A stretch of 64,000 nt of DNA from Pseudoalteromonas sp. BSi20652 (lineage in GTDB: Bacteria > Pseudomonadota > Gammaproteobacteria > Enterobacterales > Alteromonadaceae), in NCBI RefSeq assembly GCF_000239855.1, contig NZ_BADT01000169.1, positions 1 to 64,000 on the forward strand, given 5' to 3'. Positions 52,370 through 63,924 of this stretch are shown piece after piece. The position numbers and the translations under genes were made by a program. The notes beneath the pieces are model-generated. The model saw only the letters and a list, made by a program, of their open reading frames with translations, was not told the origin of the DNA and ran no database searches. How positions within the stretch are numbered: the stretch's first letter is position 1; the number at the start of each line of letters is the position of its first letter.

Positions 52370-55105
52370 TTATTTCTTTTTAAATCGACGCACTATTGAT
52401 AGTGGTGCTAAAAGAAGTGATAACCATAATAATGAACCTGCATCATTATCATCATCTGAGCGTAAGTTGTTTACTTTCACGGCTACTTTTTCAACGTTAG
52501 ATAAGTTACCCACGCTATCCTGGGCTTGTACTGTTAAGGTAATACGATTTTCGAATTCGTAATCAATCTCTCCAGCAACAATTAGCTGCCCCTGATTGTT
52601 AATAGAAACGCTGTCATTATCAGATGTAATAAATTTAACAACAGGTGATTCATCGGCATTTGGATCACTAAAGTCAAGCGTGCCGATAATTGTGCCAATT
52701 GCGCTATTTTCATCGATTGCAAAAACTTGATCAGCTGCAATTACAGGTGTTTGCTCTTCAGGCGTTAAAGTAATTTCAGATTTAATATCAATAATTACAG
52801 GGTCGTGATCTGATGCGCGGTATGCACTTTCAGAGTACAAGCTAGATTGCTGGCCTTCGCTTTTAAACTCTACATTGTAATCAAGAGAAATTGGCTCATC
52901 TGCATTGATATGCCAGTCTGTTGCAGCTACAACTTTGCTAAGTAGTGATTGCGTCGCTACTGCATGATCTAAACTACCTGCGCGACCAGAAAAGCTATAA
53001 GAGTAGCCAAGTGTATCACCATCAATTTCTGCAACTACATTTTTGTAGCCTTTATCAGCAAATGCACGTATTGGATCTTCCATTGCGTAGGCATTCATAT
53101 CACCCACTAGTATAATATCTGCATCATCTACACCTGTTGGTTTACCATCTAACCAATCTGCGAATGCATTTGCACCTTGTGTACGTATTTCATTCCAACA
53201 AGCTTGACCGTCGTTTTGATCTTCATTAGCACCGCTTGCGCTACCACATCCACCTTTAGATTTTAAATGCGCCACAGCAACAGTAAATATTTCGTCTGTT
53301 GCTAAAGATTTAAAGCTTTGCGCAATCGGTGTACGGTTACTAAAGTCAAATGGAGCTTCAGTTGTAATAGTAGCAGTACCTACTTCTTCTACTTTATTAG
53401 CACGATAGATAAGTGCGGTAGTAATTGCATCGGTACCAACTTGGTCAACATTAAAGTCAACAAATGCATAGTTATTAGCACTATCTGCATCGTTTAATGC
53501 ATTTACTAAGCTCGCAATGGCGCTAAACTCACCAAAGCCATCATTCTCAATTTCCATCAAACCAACAACATCGGCCTGCATTGCGCTAATAGCACTAACA
53601 ATCTTTGCTTCTTGGCGAATAAGTTCAGCTTCTGAATCTGCACCGCGACTCGTAGGGAACCCTCCGCCTTGACCATCACCATTAAAGTAATTAAGTACAT
53701 TAAAGCTAGCTACACGTAAATCTGCTTCAGCATTAAGTTCAGGCGCATTTTCACGTGCATTTGTCGCAATAAATTGAGGCGCTACCGTTGGGTGTATTCT
53801 GTAAAGGCTAAAGCTATAAGCAAGTGCGCCCGTAACCGTATTAACTGTATCGCCAGTACGTAATGTATTTTCTGCTGATAAGCCCGGAGTTGGGTAGGCC
53901 GTAGGGTCTAAGTTTTGAATAGTTGAACCGTCATCAACTAAGATTTTTTTAGTTAAGTTTGCTACTTCAACAGCATTAGCTGCATCGCCAGGCATTGCAA
54001 CTTGCGTACCTTGGTATAGGCGTTCTGTTGCAAGCTCAACTTCACCGTAACGACCTAAACCAAAGTTATTTGTTACAGTTAATGATTGGTCTAAAGTAAC
54101 CAGCATGCCTTCAAACGCTTCTAAATCATCCTGGCTTGCTAAAGGTAAAGTAATTTTAGTTGCGCTAACCGATTCACCGGTGGCACATATAGCAACTTGA
54201 ACAACATCTGAGATTTGTGTTGAATCGAAGTACTCAGCAACAGTACCTTGTACGCGAACGTGATCGCCAACGCTTACATCTGTATCTGCAAAGTAAACAA
54301 ATACACCTTCAGACGTCTGTGGGTTTGTATCTTCGTCTGCGGCAAGTGAAGTTACGAAGAACCCTTTAAGTTGATCATCGCCTTGAAAATCAGCGGTAAC
54401 TATACCTTCTAGTTCTACTAATGTATCTACTAATGGGCTTGCATCGCCCTCACCTTGAATTGCGCTAATTAATGTTTTATCTGCAGCACACACTATTGGC
54501 TCAATTGGCTCAATTGGATCTGGATCTGTTCCGCCACCATTACCAGCATGAGAACCTAGACCAGTAAATTCGTTTTGATCGAATTGCTCCCATTCTATGC
54601 TAGGGTTAAAAGTTGCATCAGGCGTGGTGCGACCCGTCACTATTACATCTTTTCGTCTTAATGTTTTGTTTGCGGTTTCAACACCGCCTTCTGACCAAGA
54701 TGAACCTGGATCGACACCTCGTTGACCGAAGCTATCAACAACTGTTGTGCCTTGCATTAAAACTAATGCATCATCGCCATTAAAGTTCACTACTGAGTCA
54801 GATAGATCTGCTTTTGCAATAAGTTCTGCATCAGCTCTTGAATCAGCATTAACGATAACATAAGTGCTATTAGCGGCAAGTGTTCCGCTTAAAGTTAATT
54901 CAGTAGAAACTGTACTAGAGCCGTTAGAGTAACGTTGCAACGTATACTCACTTAAGGAAATCTCTGATGATGAAGTATTATAAAGCTCAACCGCTTTATT
55001 GAAGCCGCTTCCTTCAACATATTCAGAAATGATGAGCTCAGCGGAGGCTGGCGCACTTATACTTGCAATAATAAGCGCAAGTGGTGTTATTTTTGTTTTA
55101 AACAT
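52370..55105 (-). CDS. ExeM/NucH-type extracellular endonuclease with GlyGly-CTERM
   Basis: 911 residues from the ATG at 55105 (MFKTKITPLALIIASISAPASAE, a clear signal peptide). Domains in order: lamin-tail domain (about 22-150), OB-like region (about 220-400), endonuclease/exonuclease/phosphatase domain (about 455-780; LRVASFNVLNYFNGDGQGG, ADVVGLMEIEND, SDHDPVIID), a cadherin-like repeat, and a C-terminal sorting signal SLLWLSLLLAPLSIVRRFKKK preceded by acidic residues. GlyGly-CTERM proteins are processed by rhombosortase and leave by type II secretion. It degrades extracellular DNA for nutrients or biofilm release. Confidence 0.92.
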   Translation of the reverse strand: MFKTKITPLALIIASISAPASAELIISEYVEGSGFNKAVELYNTSSSEISLSEYTLQRYSNGSSTVSTELTLSGTLAANSTYVIVNADSRADAELIAKADLSDSVVNFNGDDALVLMQGTTVVDSFGQRGVDPGSSWSEGGVETANKTLRRKDVIVTGRTTPDATFNPSIEWEQFDQNEFTGLGSHAGNGGGTDPDPIEPIEPIVCAADKTLISAIQGEGDASPLVDTLVELEGIVTADFQGDDQLKGFFVTSLAADEDTNPQTSEGVFVYFADTDVSVGDHVRVQGTVAEYFDSTQISDVVQVAICATGESVSATKITLPLASQDDLEAFEGMLVTLDQSLTVTNNFGLGRYGEVELATERLYQGTQVAMPGDAANAVEVANLTKKILVDDGSTIQNLDPTAYPTPGLSAENTLRTGDTVNTVTGALAYSFSLYRIHPTVAPQFIATNARENAPELNAEADLRVASFNVLNYFNGDGQGGGFPTSRGADSEAELIRQEAKIVSAISAMQADVVGLMEIENDGFGEFSAIASLVNALNDADSANNYAFVDFNVDQVGTDAITTALIYRANKVEEVGTATITTEAPFDFSNRTPIAQSFKSLATDEIFTVAVAHLKSKGGCGSASGANEDQNDGQACWNEIRTQGANAFADWLDGKPTGVDDADIILVGDMNAYAMEDPIRAFADKGYKNVVAEIDGDTLGYSYSFSGRAGSLDHAVATQSLLSKVVAATDWHINADEPISLDYNVEFKSEGQQSSLYSESAYRASDHDPVIIDIKSEITLTPEEQTPVIAADQVFAIDENSAIGTIIGTLDFSDPNADESPVVKFITSDNDSVSINNQGQLIVAGEIDYEFENRITLTVQAQDSVGNLSNVEKVAVKVNNLRSDDDNDAGSLLWLSLLLAPLSIVRRFKKK

Positions 55106-55202
55106 TTTATTATTATTCCCGTGTATTAAAATCCCAAAATGGGACACCAGTTTAGAGAATAAACATGACGGAAATAATACAAAAATGTAAACAAATGTAA
55201 AT

Positions 55203-55226
55203 AAAAGGCGGTTTGACCGCCTTTTT
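55203..55226 (-). terminator. Terminator of hemB
   Basis: GGCGGT and ACCGCC around a three-base loop, with an A/T-run on each side. Confidence 0.88.
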
Positions 55227-55235
55227 GTAAAAACG

Positions 55236-56258
<1,023 letters not shown>

Positions 56259-58112
56259 CTACTGTGGTAATGGAAAAGTAATAACTTGATTACGTCCCTG
56301 CTGCTTCGCGTAATAAAGCGCTTTGTCGGCGCACTCGGTAAAAGCTTCAGGGTTATTAATATCATCAGCTATCGCGGTGTAAACACCTGCGCTAATGGTA
56401 AATTTAATATCCGTGTTAGCAACAGTGATTGCTTTGTTGTCAATTTTCTTACGTATTTTCTGCGCTATGTCATATGCCCCTTGATTTGGAGTATTAGGAA
56501 GCAATACAACAAATTCTTCCCCGCCATATCGGGCTACCTCATCAAGCGGGCGTTTTAAGTTGTCTTTAATAATTTTAGATGCTGCTTTGATTATTTGATC
56601 ACCAGCTAAGTGCCCATGCGTATCATTAATAGCTTTAAACCTATCTATATCAAGCATAATAATACTCAGTGGCGTTTGCTCTCTACGAGAGCGGCGAAGC
56701 TCCATCACTAGTTTTTTATCGAAGAAACGACGATTTTTTGCGCCAGTTAATGCATCTTCTGTATTTAACTGTTCAAGCTCTCTATTTTTTTCTTCAAGTT
56801 CTCTAAGCGTTACTTGTAACTCAAAGGTCCGAGCATCAACTAGCGATTCAAGTTCTTGTTGAGCTTCTTCTTGCAATACAAATCGTTCTTTCAATAAAGT
56901 ATCTTGGGCTGCACTCTCTGCAATCAGGGTCTGTTGCATAATTATATGCTCATCGCGTTTTGTGATAAATAGTTTCATTACGCAGTAACATAAGCAAAAT
57001 GTGCAACTAAAAAAGCATATAAATACAAAGGTGAGCCAGTTTCTATTAAATGGATATAAACCCATAACAGTAACAATAAAATAAAGCATAGCTACCAAGA
57101 AAAAAACAAGCGAGAGTGCCAGTGCTTTATTTGGCTTTGAAGGGTTTTTACGTATACATAAAAATGTAGTCGCAATGTAAAAACTCAATGCAATTGGGAT
57201 TGTTATTAAACAAAATAAGATTATTAGGTAATTAGGTAGCATCCATATAAACAACAGTGAAGCAGCTAATAAGCTAATAACACTTTTTTGTGTGGTCAAT
57301 AATAGAGAATGCGCTGGACGGCAAACTTGTTTCTGCAAAGGTAAAAACAATAAAGTAATGAGTATGATCAAAGTGGGGATCATTACTTGCTGAAGTGCAG
57401 GCAAGTTAGGATGCAGATACCTGAGCCCAAATCCACATAAATAAGCTAGCAATAAACTTAATGTAAACGCAATCATACCTGTGTAAGCAAAGTAGTGTTT
57501 ACGTGAGAAGCCAAATAGAACAAGGCAACTTACAGCTAGAGAGAATACGAACCCGATCAATAAACCGTATATTAAATTAAGTTTACCTTTATGAGCTAAA
57601 TAAGCATCGGATTGCCATAAAGTTAAAGGCACTCGTAAACCAGCGCTATTCGTTACTCTGAGAATGACGGTTGTTGTACTATTCGCAGGGTTTATTAATT
57701 TTACTAGTAGAGATTCACTTTTAATTTCTCGTTTATTAAACGCATATGTATCTCCTATCTCAGTGCGCGATAGCAGTTTTGAATCATCAAGGTGAAACAC
57801 CTGAACATCGTTGAGTAAGGGATTATTTAATAAAAGTAGGTTTTCTGTATTATAATTAAGCGTGTTTTTTATTTTAAATACTAGCCATACAGGGCGTTGC
57901 TCCAACCCTAGGTTTAATGGCTTATTGAGTTTTTTATGCCAAAGTTCTTGGTTACTTTGTTGTGCACTTAATAGTGATGTAGGTTCAAAAGAGTAATGCA
58001 GCTCGTTAATATCTTGATATTTAAAGCCGTGCTGTATTATTACTGGATTAGCGTACGAAAAAAAGGTGCAAAATAGCATCAACATACTAAGCAATGCTTT
58101 GGCGTGGTTCAT
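56259..58112 (-). CDS. 7TMR-DISM diguanylate cyclase
   Basis: 617 residues. Signal peptide (about 1-21), periplasmic 7TMR-DISM extracellular domain (about 30-165; LEQRPVWLVFKIKNTLN), seven membrane helices (about 175-385), coiled coil (about 395-445) and a GGDEF domain with an active YGGEEFVVLLPN motif. It makes c-di-GMP in response to a periplasmic ligand, probably a carbohydrate. Its ATG overlaps the tatD stop by one base (TAATG), so it is coupled to the tat operon, an unusual location. Confidence 0.92.
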   Translation of the reverse strand: MNHAKALLSMLMLFCTFFSYANPVIIQHGFKYQDINELHYSFEPTSLLSAQQSNQELWHKKLNKPLNLGLEQRPVWLVFKIKNTLNYNTENLLLLNNPLLNDVQVFHLDDSKLLSRTEIGDTYAFNKREIKSESLLVKLINPANSTTTVILRVTNSAGLRVPLTLWQSDAYLAHKGKLNLIYGLLIGFVFSLAVSCLVLFGFSRKHYFAYTGMIAFTLSLLLAYLCGFGLRYLHPNLPALQQVMIPTLIILITLLFLPLQKQVCRPAHSLLLTTQKSVISLLAASLLFIWMLPNYLIILFCLITIPIALSFYIATTFLCIRKNPSKPNKALALSLVFFLVAMLYFIVTVMGLYPFNRNWLTFVFICFFSCTFCLCYCVMKLFITKRDEHIIMQQTLIAESAAQDTLLKERFVLQEEAQQELESLVDARTFELQVTLRELEEKNRELEQLNTEDALTGAKNRRFFDKKLVMELRRSRREQTPLSIIMLDIDRFKAINDTHGHLAGDQIIKAASKIIKDNLKRPLDEVARYGGEEFVVLLPNTPNQGAYDIAQKIRKKIDNKAITVANTDIKFTISAGVYTAIADDINNPEAFTECADKALYYAKQQGRNQVITFPLPQ

Positions 58113-58897
58113 TAACGTGCTTCTAAGCCAAAAACACGATAAAAGTTTTCAGTCGTTTGTTTTGCAACGACCTCTTCCTCTATTTGATATAGCTTAGCAA
58201 TCGTTTGGCAAACATAAGGAAGTAATGACGGTTCATTTTTACGTGATTTAGGTTTTGGTTTAACAGTACGAGGGATTAAAAATGGCGCATCAGTTTCAAT
58301 TAGTAAGCGTTCAAGTGGGATGCTTGGTATTAATTGTTGAAGCTCTTTACCGCGCCTTTCATCGCACACCCAACCTGTTATACCAATATACAGACCTAAA
58401 TCTAAATATTGCTTTAGGGCTGCTGAGTTACCCGTGAAGCAATGAAGCACACCGCGAATATTAAACTCTCTTAGAATGCTCAGCATATCGTCACTTGCAT
58501 CACGTTCATGCAAGTAAACAGGTAAATCTAATTTTTCAGCAAGCGCTAGGTGGCGTCTAAAAACATTACGCTGTACATCGCGTGGGGAAAAATCACGATT
58601 ATAATCAAGCCCACACTCGCCAATGGCAACAACCTGTTGCTGACTGGCAAGCTCTGTTAATTGGCTTTCTAGCGAATCGGTCGCTGTTTTGGCATCATGA
58701 GGATGAATGCCTGCGGTTGAAAACTGTTGATAGGTTTTAGCAAGTGCTAAAGATTGTTCACTCGATAAAATGTCGCAACCAATAAGCAACATTCTTTCAA
58801 CACCCGCGTTTTTAGCGCGGGTGATAACCTCTAAATGCTCATCATCAAACTGATGATTTGTTAAATTAACTCCAGCATCAACCAAAGAATAAGACAT
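58112..58897 (-). CDS. tatD: TatD-family metal-dependent deoxyribonuclease
   Basis: 261 residues, full length. Metal ligands in VDAGVNLTNHQF, AIGECGLDYNRDF, PVYLHERDASDD, GVLHCFTG and LLIETDAPFL. Family members are 3'-5' DNases, linked to the tat genes by position although not needed for Tat export. It overlaps its neighbours by one base on both sides. Confidence 0.94.
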   Translation of the reverse strand: MSYSLVDAGVNLTNHQFDDEHLEVITRAKNAGVERMLLIGCDILSSEQSLALAKTYQQFSTAGIHPHDAKTATDSLESQLTELASQQQVVAIGECGLDYNRDFSPRDVQRNVFRRHLALAEKLDLPVYLHERDASDDMLSILREFNIRGVLHCFTGNSAALKQYLDLGLYIGITGWVCDERRGKELQQLIPSIPLERLLIETDAPFLIPRTVKPKPKSRKNEPSLLPYVCQTIAKLYQIEEEVVAKQTTENFYRVFGLEAR

Positions 58898-59411
58898 TAC
58901 TTTGTTCGTTTAACGCGAATAGAGCGATTTTGACTATCTTTACTAAGTAAAAATGAGTTAAATACGCCTCGAGAAATGGTAATCGAATCTGACTCTTTTA
59001 AACGCATGCTATCAGAACCAATTTGTCGCCATTTTTGGTTATTATCTAAAGTAATAATCAGCTCGCCGTATGGGGCTTTATCAACAGACGTTATAATCGC
59101 TTTTATTTCACTGTCTTTTTCTGTGTGGTCTTCTTTATGCTCTAAGCCAAAATTGTCAGCTTTTGCCTTTGCTTGAATTGGTGCTGCAGCTACGACTTGA
59201 GGTACATTATTAGCGGTCGGTGGAGTGAGCGTTTTTGTTATTGTTGGCTTTGTTAATGATTTACCAGCAATTGTATTGTCATAGCAAAGTAATCGGTTAA
59301 AGTCGTTTTCAATAAAACTACATGCTTGTAAGGCCTGAACATTAAATTCTGTTTGCGCAGCAAATGTAGGCGCACTCAATAAAACGAGTAGTGAAAGTAG
59401 TTTTTTTTCAT
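58897..59411 (-). CDS. Secreted protein with an A8 frameshift after the start codon
   Basis: The ATG at 59411 has GAGG six bases upstream and comes one base after the tatC stop. It is followed by eight A; one more A would put it in frame with LLSLLVLLSAPTFAAQTEF, a complete signal peptide, and the body down to 58897. As written, the frame ends after 11 codons, and only a TTG at 59379 opens the body. The mature part has a cysteine pair (QACSFIEN, LLCYD), a linker, and a C-terminal beta-rich domain (IKAIITSVDKAPYGELIITLDNNQKWRQIG). Either a sequencing or assembly error, a slippage-controlled gene or a broken one. Confidence 0.7.
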
Positions 59412-59412
59412 T

Positions 59413-60153
59413 TTATTCCTCAATTTCTTTTTGTGGTTTAGCGGTATAAAATTTTGCTAAAATTAGACCTAATTCAAACAAAAGAAGCATAGGTATCGCT
59501 AATAATGTTTGTGATAGTACATCGGGTGGTGTTAAAAACATCGCGATTACAAAAACACCCACGACGATATAAGGACGTTTTTCTTTTAAGCTTTCTATCG
59601 TTGCTGCACCACTCCAGCATAGCAGCATAATGGCCACTGGAATTTCAAATGCAACACCAAATGCAAAAAACAGTTTTAACACAAACCCTAAATAGCTACT
59701 TATATCCGGCGCAAGAGTCATCATTTCTGGACCTACACTTGTAAAAAAGCCTAAAATAATCGGTAGTACCAGGAAGTAGCAAAATGCAATCCCACCATAA
59801 AATAATATTATACTTGATGCGAGGATTGGCATTAACATGCGTTTTTCGTGTTGATATAAACCGGGTGCTATAAACCCCCAAATTTGATGCAATATCCATG
59901 GAATCGACCCAAATAAAGCCACAAACAACGTTAACTTAAAGGGGGCAAAAAATGGTGCGGTTACATCAGTGGCAATCATGGTTGCAGTACTTGGCAAGTG
60001 AGCAACCAGCGGTGCTGCAACAAATGTGTATATATCGTTGGAGAAATATACTATTGCAAGAAAAATAACGAAAATGCTTAATAGTGCTTTTATAAGCCGA
60101 TCTCGCAACTCAATCAGATGAGCTACAAACCCTGATTTTTCTTCCTCAGCCAT
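59413..60153 (-). CDS. tatC: Sec-independent protein translocase TatC
   Basis: 246 residues with six membrane helices. The conserved N-terminal SGFVAHLIELRDRLIK and the FMAPGLYxHEKR-type motif (GFIAPGLYQHEKRML) identify it. It is the twin-arginine signal receptor, acting with TatA and TatB in the inner membrane. The stop is one base from the start of the following secreted protein gene. Confidence 0.97.
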   Translation of the reverse strand: MAEEEKSGFVAHLIELRDRLIKALLSIFVIFLAIVYFSNDIYTFVAAPLVAHLPSTATMIATDVTAPFFAPFKLTLFVALFGSIPWILHQIWGFIAPGLYQHEKRMLMPILASSIILFYGGIAFCYFLVLPIILGFFTSVGPEMMTLAPDISSYLGFVLKLFFAFGVAFEIPVAIMLLCWSGAATIESLKEKRPYIVVGVFVIAMFLTPPDVLSQTLLAIPMLLLFELGLILAKFYTAKPQKEIEE

Positions 60154-60201
60154 TATTTTTTATACCATGTAGTAAGTTGACCACGAAGTGAGAAATTAAT
60201 T

Positions 60202-60534
60202 TCACTTTTTTTCATCAATAGGGTGATTATTAGGTGTGTCAGTATGATTTTTTTTATAACTATGGGTTACTGATTGGGCTGCTTTTTGTAATTCACTCAA
60301 TGAATCTTGTAGCTCAGGGCTTAAGTCTTTTAAATTTTGTTGCTCGGCTTTTTTTAGATTTTCGTGTAATTCGTGTACACGTAACTCTTCACTTATTTCA
60401 GCTTTTACTGAGTTAGCCAGAGATTTAGCTGTTTTTACCCAGCGGCTCACAGTTCTAATAGCCACTGGTAGGCGTTCAGGACCCAGCACAACTAAGCCAA
60501 CAATAAAAACAATAACAAGCTCCCACATTCCCAT
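60202..60534 (-). CDS. tatB: Sec-independent protein translocase TatB
   Basis: 110 residues: an N-terminal membrane helix with WELVIVFIVGLVVLGPERLPVAIRTV, the conserved Glu and GPERLP hinge, then an amphipathic helix and an acidic tail. It forms the receptor complex with TatC. Five bases after tatA. Confidence 0.96.
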   Translation of the reverse strand: MGMWELVIVFIVGLVVLGPERLPVAIRTVSRWVKTAKSLANSVKAEISEELRVHELHENLKKAEQQNLKDLSPELQDSLSELQKAAQSVTHSYKKNHTDTPNNHPIDEKK

Positions 60535-60539
60535 ACAAA

Positions 60540-60782
60540 TTAAACCTTGTTACTGTCTTTAGTTTTTTCAGTATTAACTGATTCGCTTGGAGCGGAGCTT
60601 TCTGATTTTTGAATTTGTTCGGCTGCGTCTTTATCCGTACTTTTTTCATCAGACATTGCTTTTTTGAAGCCTTTAACTGCACCACCCAAATCACCACCAA
60701 TACCGCGTAATTTCTTAGTGCCAAAAAGCAAAACTATAATTGCTAAAACAACCAATAATTGCCAAATACCTATAGAGCCCAT
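60540..60782 (-). CDS. tatA: Sec-independent protein translocase TatA
   Basis: 80 residues from the ATG at 60782, with GGAG seven bases upstream (a Met four codons earlier is not used by homologues). [21 protein letters not shown] membrane helix, then [22 protein letters not shown] amphipathic helix and a charged tail. It forms the export pore. Confidence 0.96.
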   Translation of the reverse strand: MGSIGIWQLLVVLAIIVLLFGTKKLRGIGGDLGGAVKGFKKAMSDEKSTDKDAAEQIQKSESSAPSESVNTEKTKDSNKV

Positions 60783-60862
60783 GGTTTTCTCCAATCTATA
60801 AAATAATTAAATGTATATTTTAAATACTAATTATACGCCCACTAGCGTAAATAGCACTTAGT

Positions 60863-62464
60863 TTATTCGCTACACCATGCTGCTATAAAGGCAGCTGTAG
60901 AGCAGGTTATTGCAATACTTGCGGCTACCAAATCGTGTTGTAGGTAGCAAAGCGCCGAGATAATCATAGCAGCACTACCAAACAAACTTAACACTAAAGG
61001 TTTATGAGATGCCTTTTGTACCTGTATTTGTGTGTGTGGTGCACGCTTTAAATTTTGATAAATTAAATCAGGCAGTTCGGGCATTTTTTCTGCCCAAAAG
61101 GGCAAATTAGCATACATTTTTTTCAATACTGATAGCGGTCCAACTTGCTGCTTAACCCAATCTTCTAAAAACGGCTTTGCTGTTTTCCATAAATCTAATT
61201 GTGGATAGAGCTGTCGGCCTAAACCTTCGACATATAATAACGTTTTTTGCAGCAGTACTAACTGAGGCTGTACCTGCATATTAAAGCGGCGGGCAGTATT
61301 AAATAAATTAACGAGTACATGACCAAACGAAATTTCAGCAAGGGGCTTGTTAAATATAGGCTCGCAGACGGTGCGAATCGCAAATTCAAATTCTTCAATG
61401 CTTGTATCGTACGGAACCCAGCCTGAATCTACGTGTAACTGTGCAACTTGACGATAATCACGATTAAAAAAGGCGATAAAATTTTCAGCCAAATAGCGCT
61501 TATCTTCTTTGCTAAGTGTGCCAACAATACCGCAGTCGATACCTATATATTTAGGGTTTTCAGGATGCTCACGCGATACGAAAATATTACCAGGGTGCAT
61601 ATCAGCATGAAAAAAGCTGTCTCTGAACACTTGTGTAAAAAAGACTTCTACACCGCGTTCTGCAAGTAATTTCATATTTGTGTTTTGTGCCAGTAATGCA
61701 TCCGTATCAGAGACAGGTATACCGTAAATACGCTCCATTACTAATATATTATGTCGGCTATAGTCGCTATAAACTGCAGGGATATAAAGCGAGTCAGAGT
61801 CTTCGAAGTTACGTTTTAGTTGAATGCCGTTAGCACCTTCTCGCATTAAGTCGAGCTCATCAAGCAGTGTTTTTTTATATTCTTTAACCACTTCCACTGG
61901 GCGTAGGCGTTTTGATTCGTTATGTACTTTTGCAAGTGCCTTGGCGAGTTTTTCCATTAACGCTAAATCAGCATTAATTTGCTCGTAAATATTGGGTCTA
62001 ATAACCTTAATGACTACATCTTGCTCAATGTTTTGCTCATCAATAAGCTTTGCTGTATGTACTTGCGCTATAGATGCAGAGGCCAGCGGAGTTTGTGAAA
62101 ATTCACTAAACAGTTCGCTAATATCATTAATATCGAGTGCTTGTTCAATTATTTTTTGTGCAAGTTCGCCTTCAAATGGCTGAACTTGATCTTGTAAAAA
62201 CGCAAGCTCTAAAGCGATATCATGAGGAAGTAAATCACGACGAGTAGAGAGCATTTGGCCAAATTTGATCCAAACAGGACCAAGCTCTTGTAGTGCCAAA
62301 CGTAAGCGTAGTCCTGCAGGTTTTTCTTTGTGCTGATTACGCAGCCAAAACAAACTGCCACGAGCTACTTTACCAAACCAAGGTATTTTATGTTTTGGAA
62401 TTAGCTCGTCTAGCCCATAGCTAAGTAACGTTTTGGTGATGTTATATAAACGTGCAGTCGACAC
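60863..62464 (-). CDS. ubiB: Ubiquinone biosynthesis kinase-like protein UbiB
   Basis: 533 residues, GTG start with AAGGA six bases upstream. Atypical ABC1/ADCK kinase fold: [16 protein letters not shown] (KxGQ motif), ASASIAQVH (Ala-rich loop), VVIKVIRP (Lys), [10 protein letters not shown] (catalytic loop) and GIDCGIVG. Two C-terminal membrane helices (about 490-530). It supports the ubiquinone ring-modifying complex. Confidence 0.96.
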   Translation of the reverse strand: MSTARLYNITKTLLSYGLDELIPKHKIPWFGKVARGSLFWLRNQHKEKPAGLRLRLALQELGPVWIKFGQMLSTRRDLLPHDIALELAFLQDQVQPFEGELAQKIIEQALDINDISELFSEFSQTPLASASIAQVHTAKLIDEQNIEQDVVIKVIRPNIYEQINADLALMEKLAKALAKVHNESKRLRPVEVVKEYKKTLLDELDLMREGANGIQLKRNFEDSDSLYIPAVYSDYSRHNILVMERIYGIPVSDTDALLAQNTNMKLLAERGVEVFFTQVFRDSFFHADMHPGNIFVSREHPENPKYIGIDCGIVGTLSKEDKRYLAENFIAFFNRDYRQVAQLHVDSGWVPYDTSIEEFEFAIRTVCEPIFNKPLAEISFGHVLVNLFNTARRFNMQVQPQLVLLQKTLLYVEGLGRQLYPQLDLWKTAKPFLEDWVKQQVGPLSVLKKMYANLPFWAEKMPELPDLIYQNLKRAPHTQIQVQKASHKPLVLSLFGSAAMIISALCYLQHDLVAASIAITCSTAAFIAAWCSE

Positions 62465-62473
62465 AAAAAATCC

Positions 62474-63157
62474 TTAGCGGGTGTTTGAAGGGAAAAAAGA
62501 GTTTAACAGGGTATTTATACGCTGCTCAACTGCAGCGACTTGACCTTTGAGTTCTCTATTTTTTTGTTTAAATTGCTCAAGTTCTAATGGATGAATAGTA
62601 ATTGCGAGCTCATCTTGGCATAAACTTGTAAGCATGGTACTTATTTTAGTATTGGTTTTGCTGCTCGTTTGTTTTAGTTTTTTTAAGTGCAGATATAACT
62701 GCTGAGCGGGGGTATCGCCAATGTATCTAGAGAGCTGTTCAGGCCAATCAATATCAATGCCTGAAAACGCATTACTATAAGTTTGCGCAATATTTAAATC
62801 GCCTTGTAAGTCGAGCTTATCTTGACGAATTAATTGGGTAAGCATAGCTGGGTTTTTAAGCGCTAAAAGTGTGTCTATATCTGCGCTGATCATACAATTT
62901 GCGCTTTCGTTACTTTGAGTGCTGTATAAGTGTAATTGCTCAGCGCTATAAACAAGTTGAATGCTTTGTTGCCAATCTCTTATTTCAACCACTAAACGCT
63001 GATGTTTAACTGTGCCTAGCTTTTGAGATAATTGTGGGTCGAGGCTAAGTGCTTGATTTAGTATGCGCTCAATAAGCGAAAGTACAAAATTAGGTAACAT
63101 AAAAAGTTCAGATGGCATTGCATCGTTATTACTTTTTGTTATTTTCTCAAGCGCCAT
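62474..63157 (-). CDS. ubiJ: Ubiquinone accessory factor UbiJ
   Basis: 227 residues with an SCP2-like lipid-binding domain at the N-terminus (about 20-135) and a C-terminal coiled coil (about 170-215). It holds the hydrophobic intermediates for the Ubi complex with UbiK and UbiB. It sits between ubiE and ubiB as in E. coli, with 11- and 9-base gaps. Confidence 0.9.
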   Translation of the reverse strand: MALEKITKSNNDAMPSELFMLPNFVLSLIERILNQALSLDPQLSQKLGTVKHQRLVVEIRDWQQSIQLVYSAEQLHLYSTQSNESANCMISADIDTLLALKNPAMLTQLIRQDKLDLQGDLNIAQTYSNAFSGIDIDWPEQLSRYIGDTPAQQLYLHLKKLKQTSSKTNTKISTMLTSLCQDELAITIHPLELEQFKQKNRELKGQVAAVEQRINTLLNSFFPSNTR

Positions 63158-63168
63158 AACTACTAGCC

Positions 63169-63924
63169 TTAGTATTTAAAACCACGATGAAGTGCAACAA
63201 TACCACCGGTAAGGTTTTGATATGTTGTTTGTTCAAAACCAGCATCATCCATCATTGCTTTTAAAGTATCTTGATCGGGATGCATGCGAATTGATTCAGC
63301 TAAATATTTATACGATTCACTGTCGTTAGCAACTAGCTTGCCCATTGTTGGTAATAAATTGAATGAGTAAAAATCGTAAGCTTTGCTAAGTACTTCATGC
63401 TCAGGCTTAGAAAATTCTAATACGAGTAAACGACCACCTGGCTTTAAAATTCGGTACATAGAACGAAGCGCTTTGTCTTTATCGGTTACATTACGCAAAC
63501 CAAAAGCAATAGTGATCACATCAAAGCTGTTATCTGGGAATGGCAGCATTTCGGCATTCATTTGTACGTAGTCAATATTGCCTACTAACCCAAGGTTGTG
63601 CAGTTTTTCACGGCCAACTTTAAGCATTGATGAGTTGATATCACCTAAAACAACTTGACCTGTTTCGCCCACTAACTGGCTAAATTTAGCGGTTAAGTCG
63701 CCTGTACCGCCAGCTAAGTCAAGTACATGATGACCTTTGCGAACACCAGAGCTGGCAATTGTTTGACGTTTCCATAAGCGATGCACACCAAAAGACATTA
63801 AATCATTCATTACATCGTATTTTGCTGCGACTGAGTGAAATACGTCTGCAACCATTGAGGCTTTCTCGTTCTCGGCTACTGTTTTATAGCCAAAATGCGT
63901 TGTTTTTTCAGGTGTTTCGTTCAT
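63169..63924 (-). CDS. ubiE: Ubiquinone/menaquinone methyltransferase UbiE
   Basis: 251 residues from the ATG at 63924, with AGAGA seven bases upstream; this equals E. coli UbiE in length. A TTG two codons earlier is not needed. SAM motifs [17 protein letters not shown] and [15 protein letters not shown] are intact. C-methylation step of ubiquinone and menaquinone synthesis. First gene of the ubiE-ubiJ-ubiB-tat block. Confidence 0.97.
   Translation of the reverse strand: MNETPEKTTHFGYKTVAENEKASMVADVFHSVAAKYDVMNDLMSFGVHRLWKRQTIASSGVRKGHHVLDLAGGTGDLTAKFSQLVGETGQVVLGDINSSMLKVGREKLHNLGLVGNIDYVQMNAEMLPFPDNSFDVITIAFGLRNVTDKDKALRSMYRILKPGGRLLVLEFSKPEHEVLSKAYDFYSFNLLPTMGKLVANDSESYKYLAESIRMHPDQDTLKAMMDDAGFEQTTYQNLTGGIVALHRGFKY

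Noticed and set aside
60476-60724. 82-residue frame overlapping tatA and tatB
   Set aside because: Alternate frame of two certain genes.
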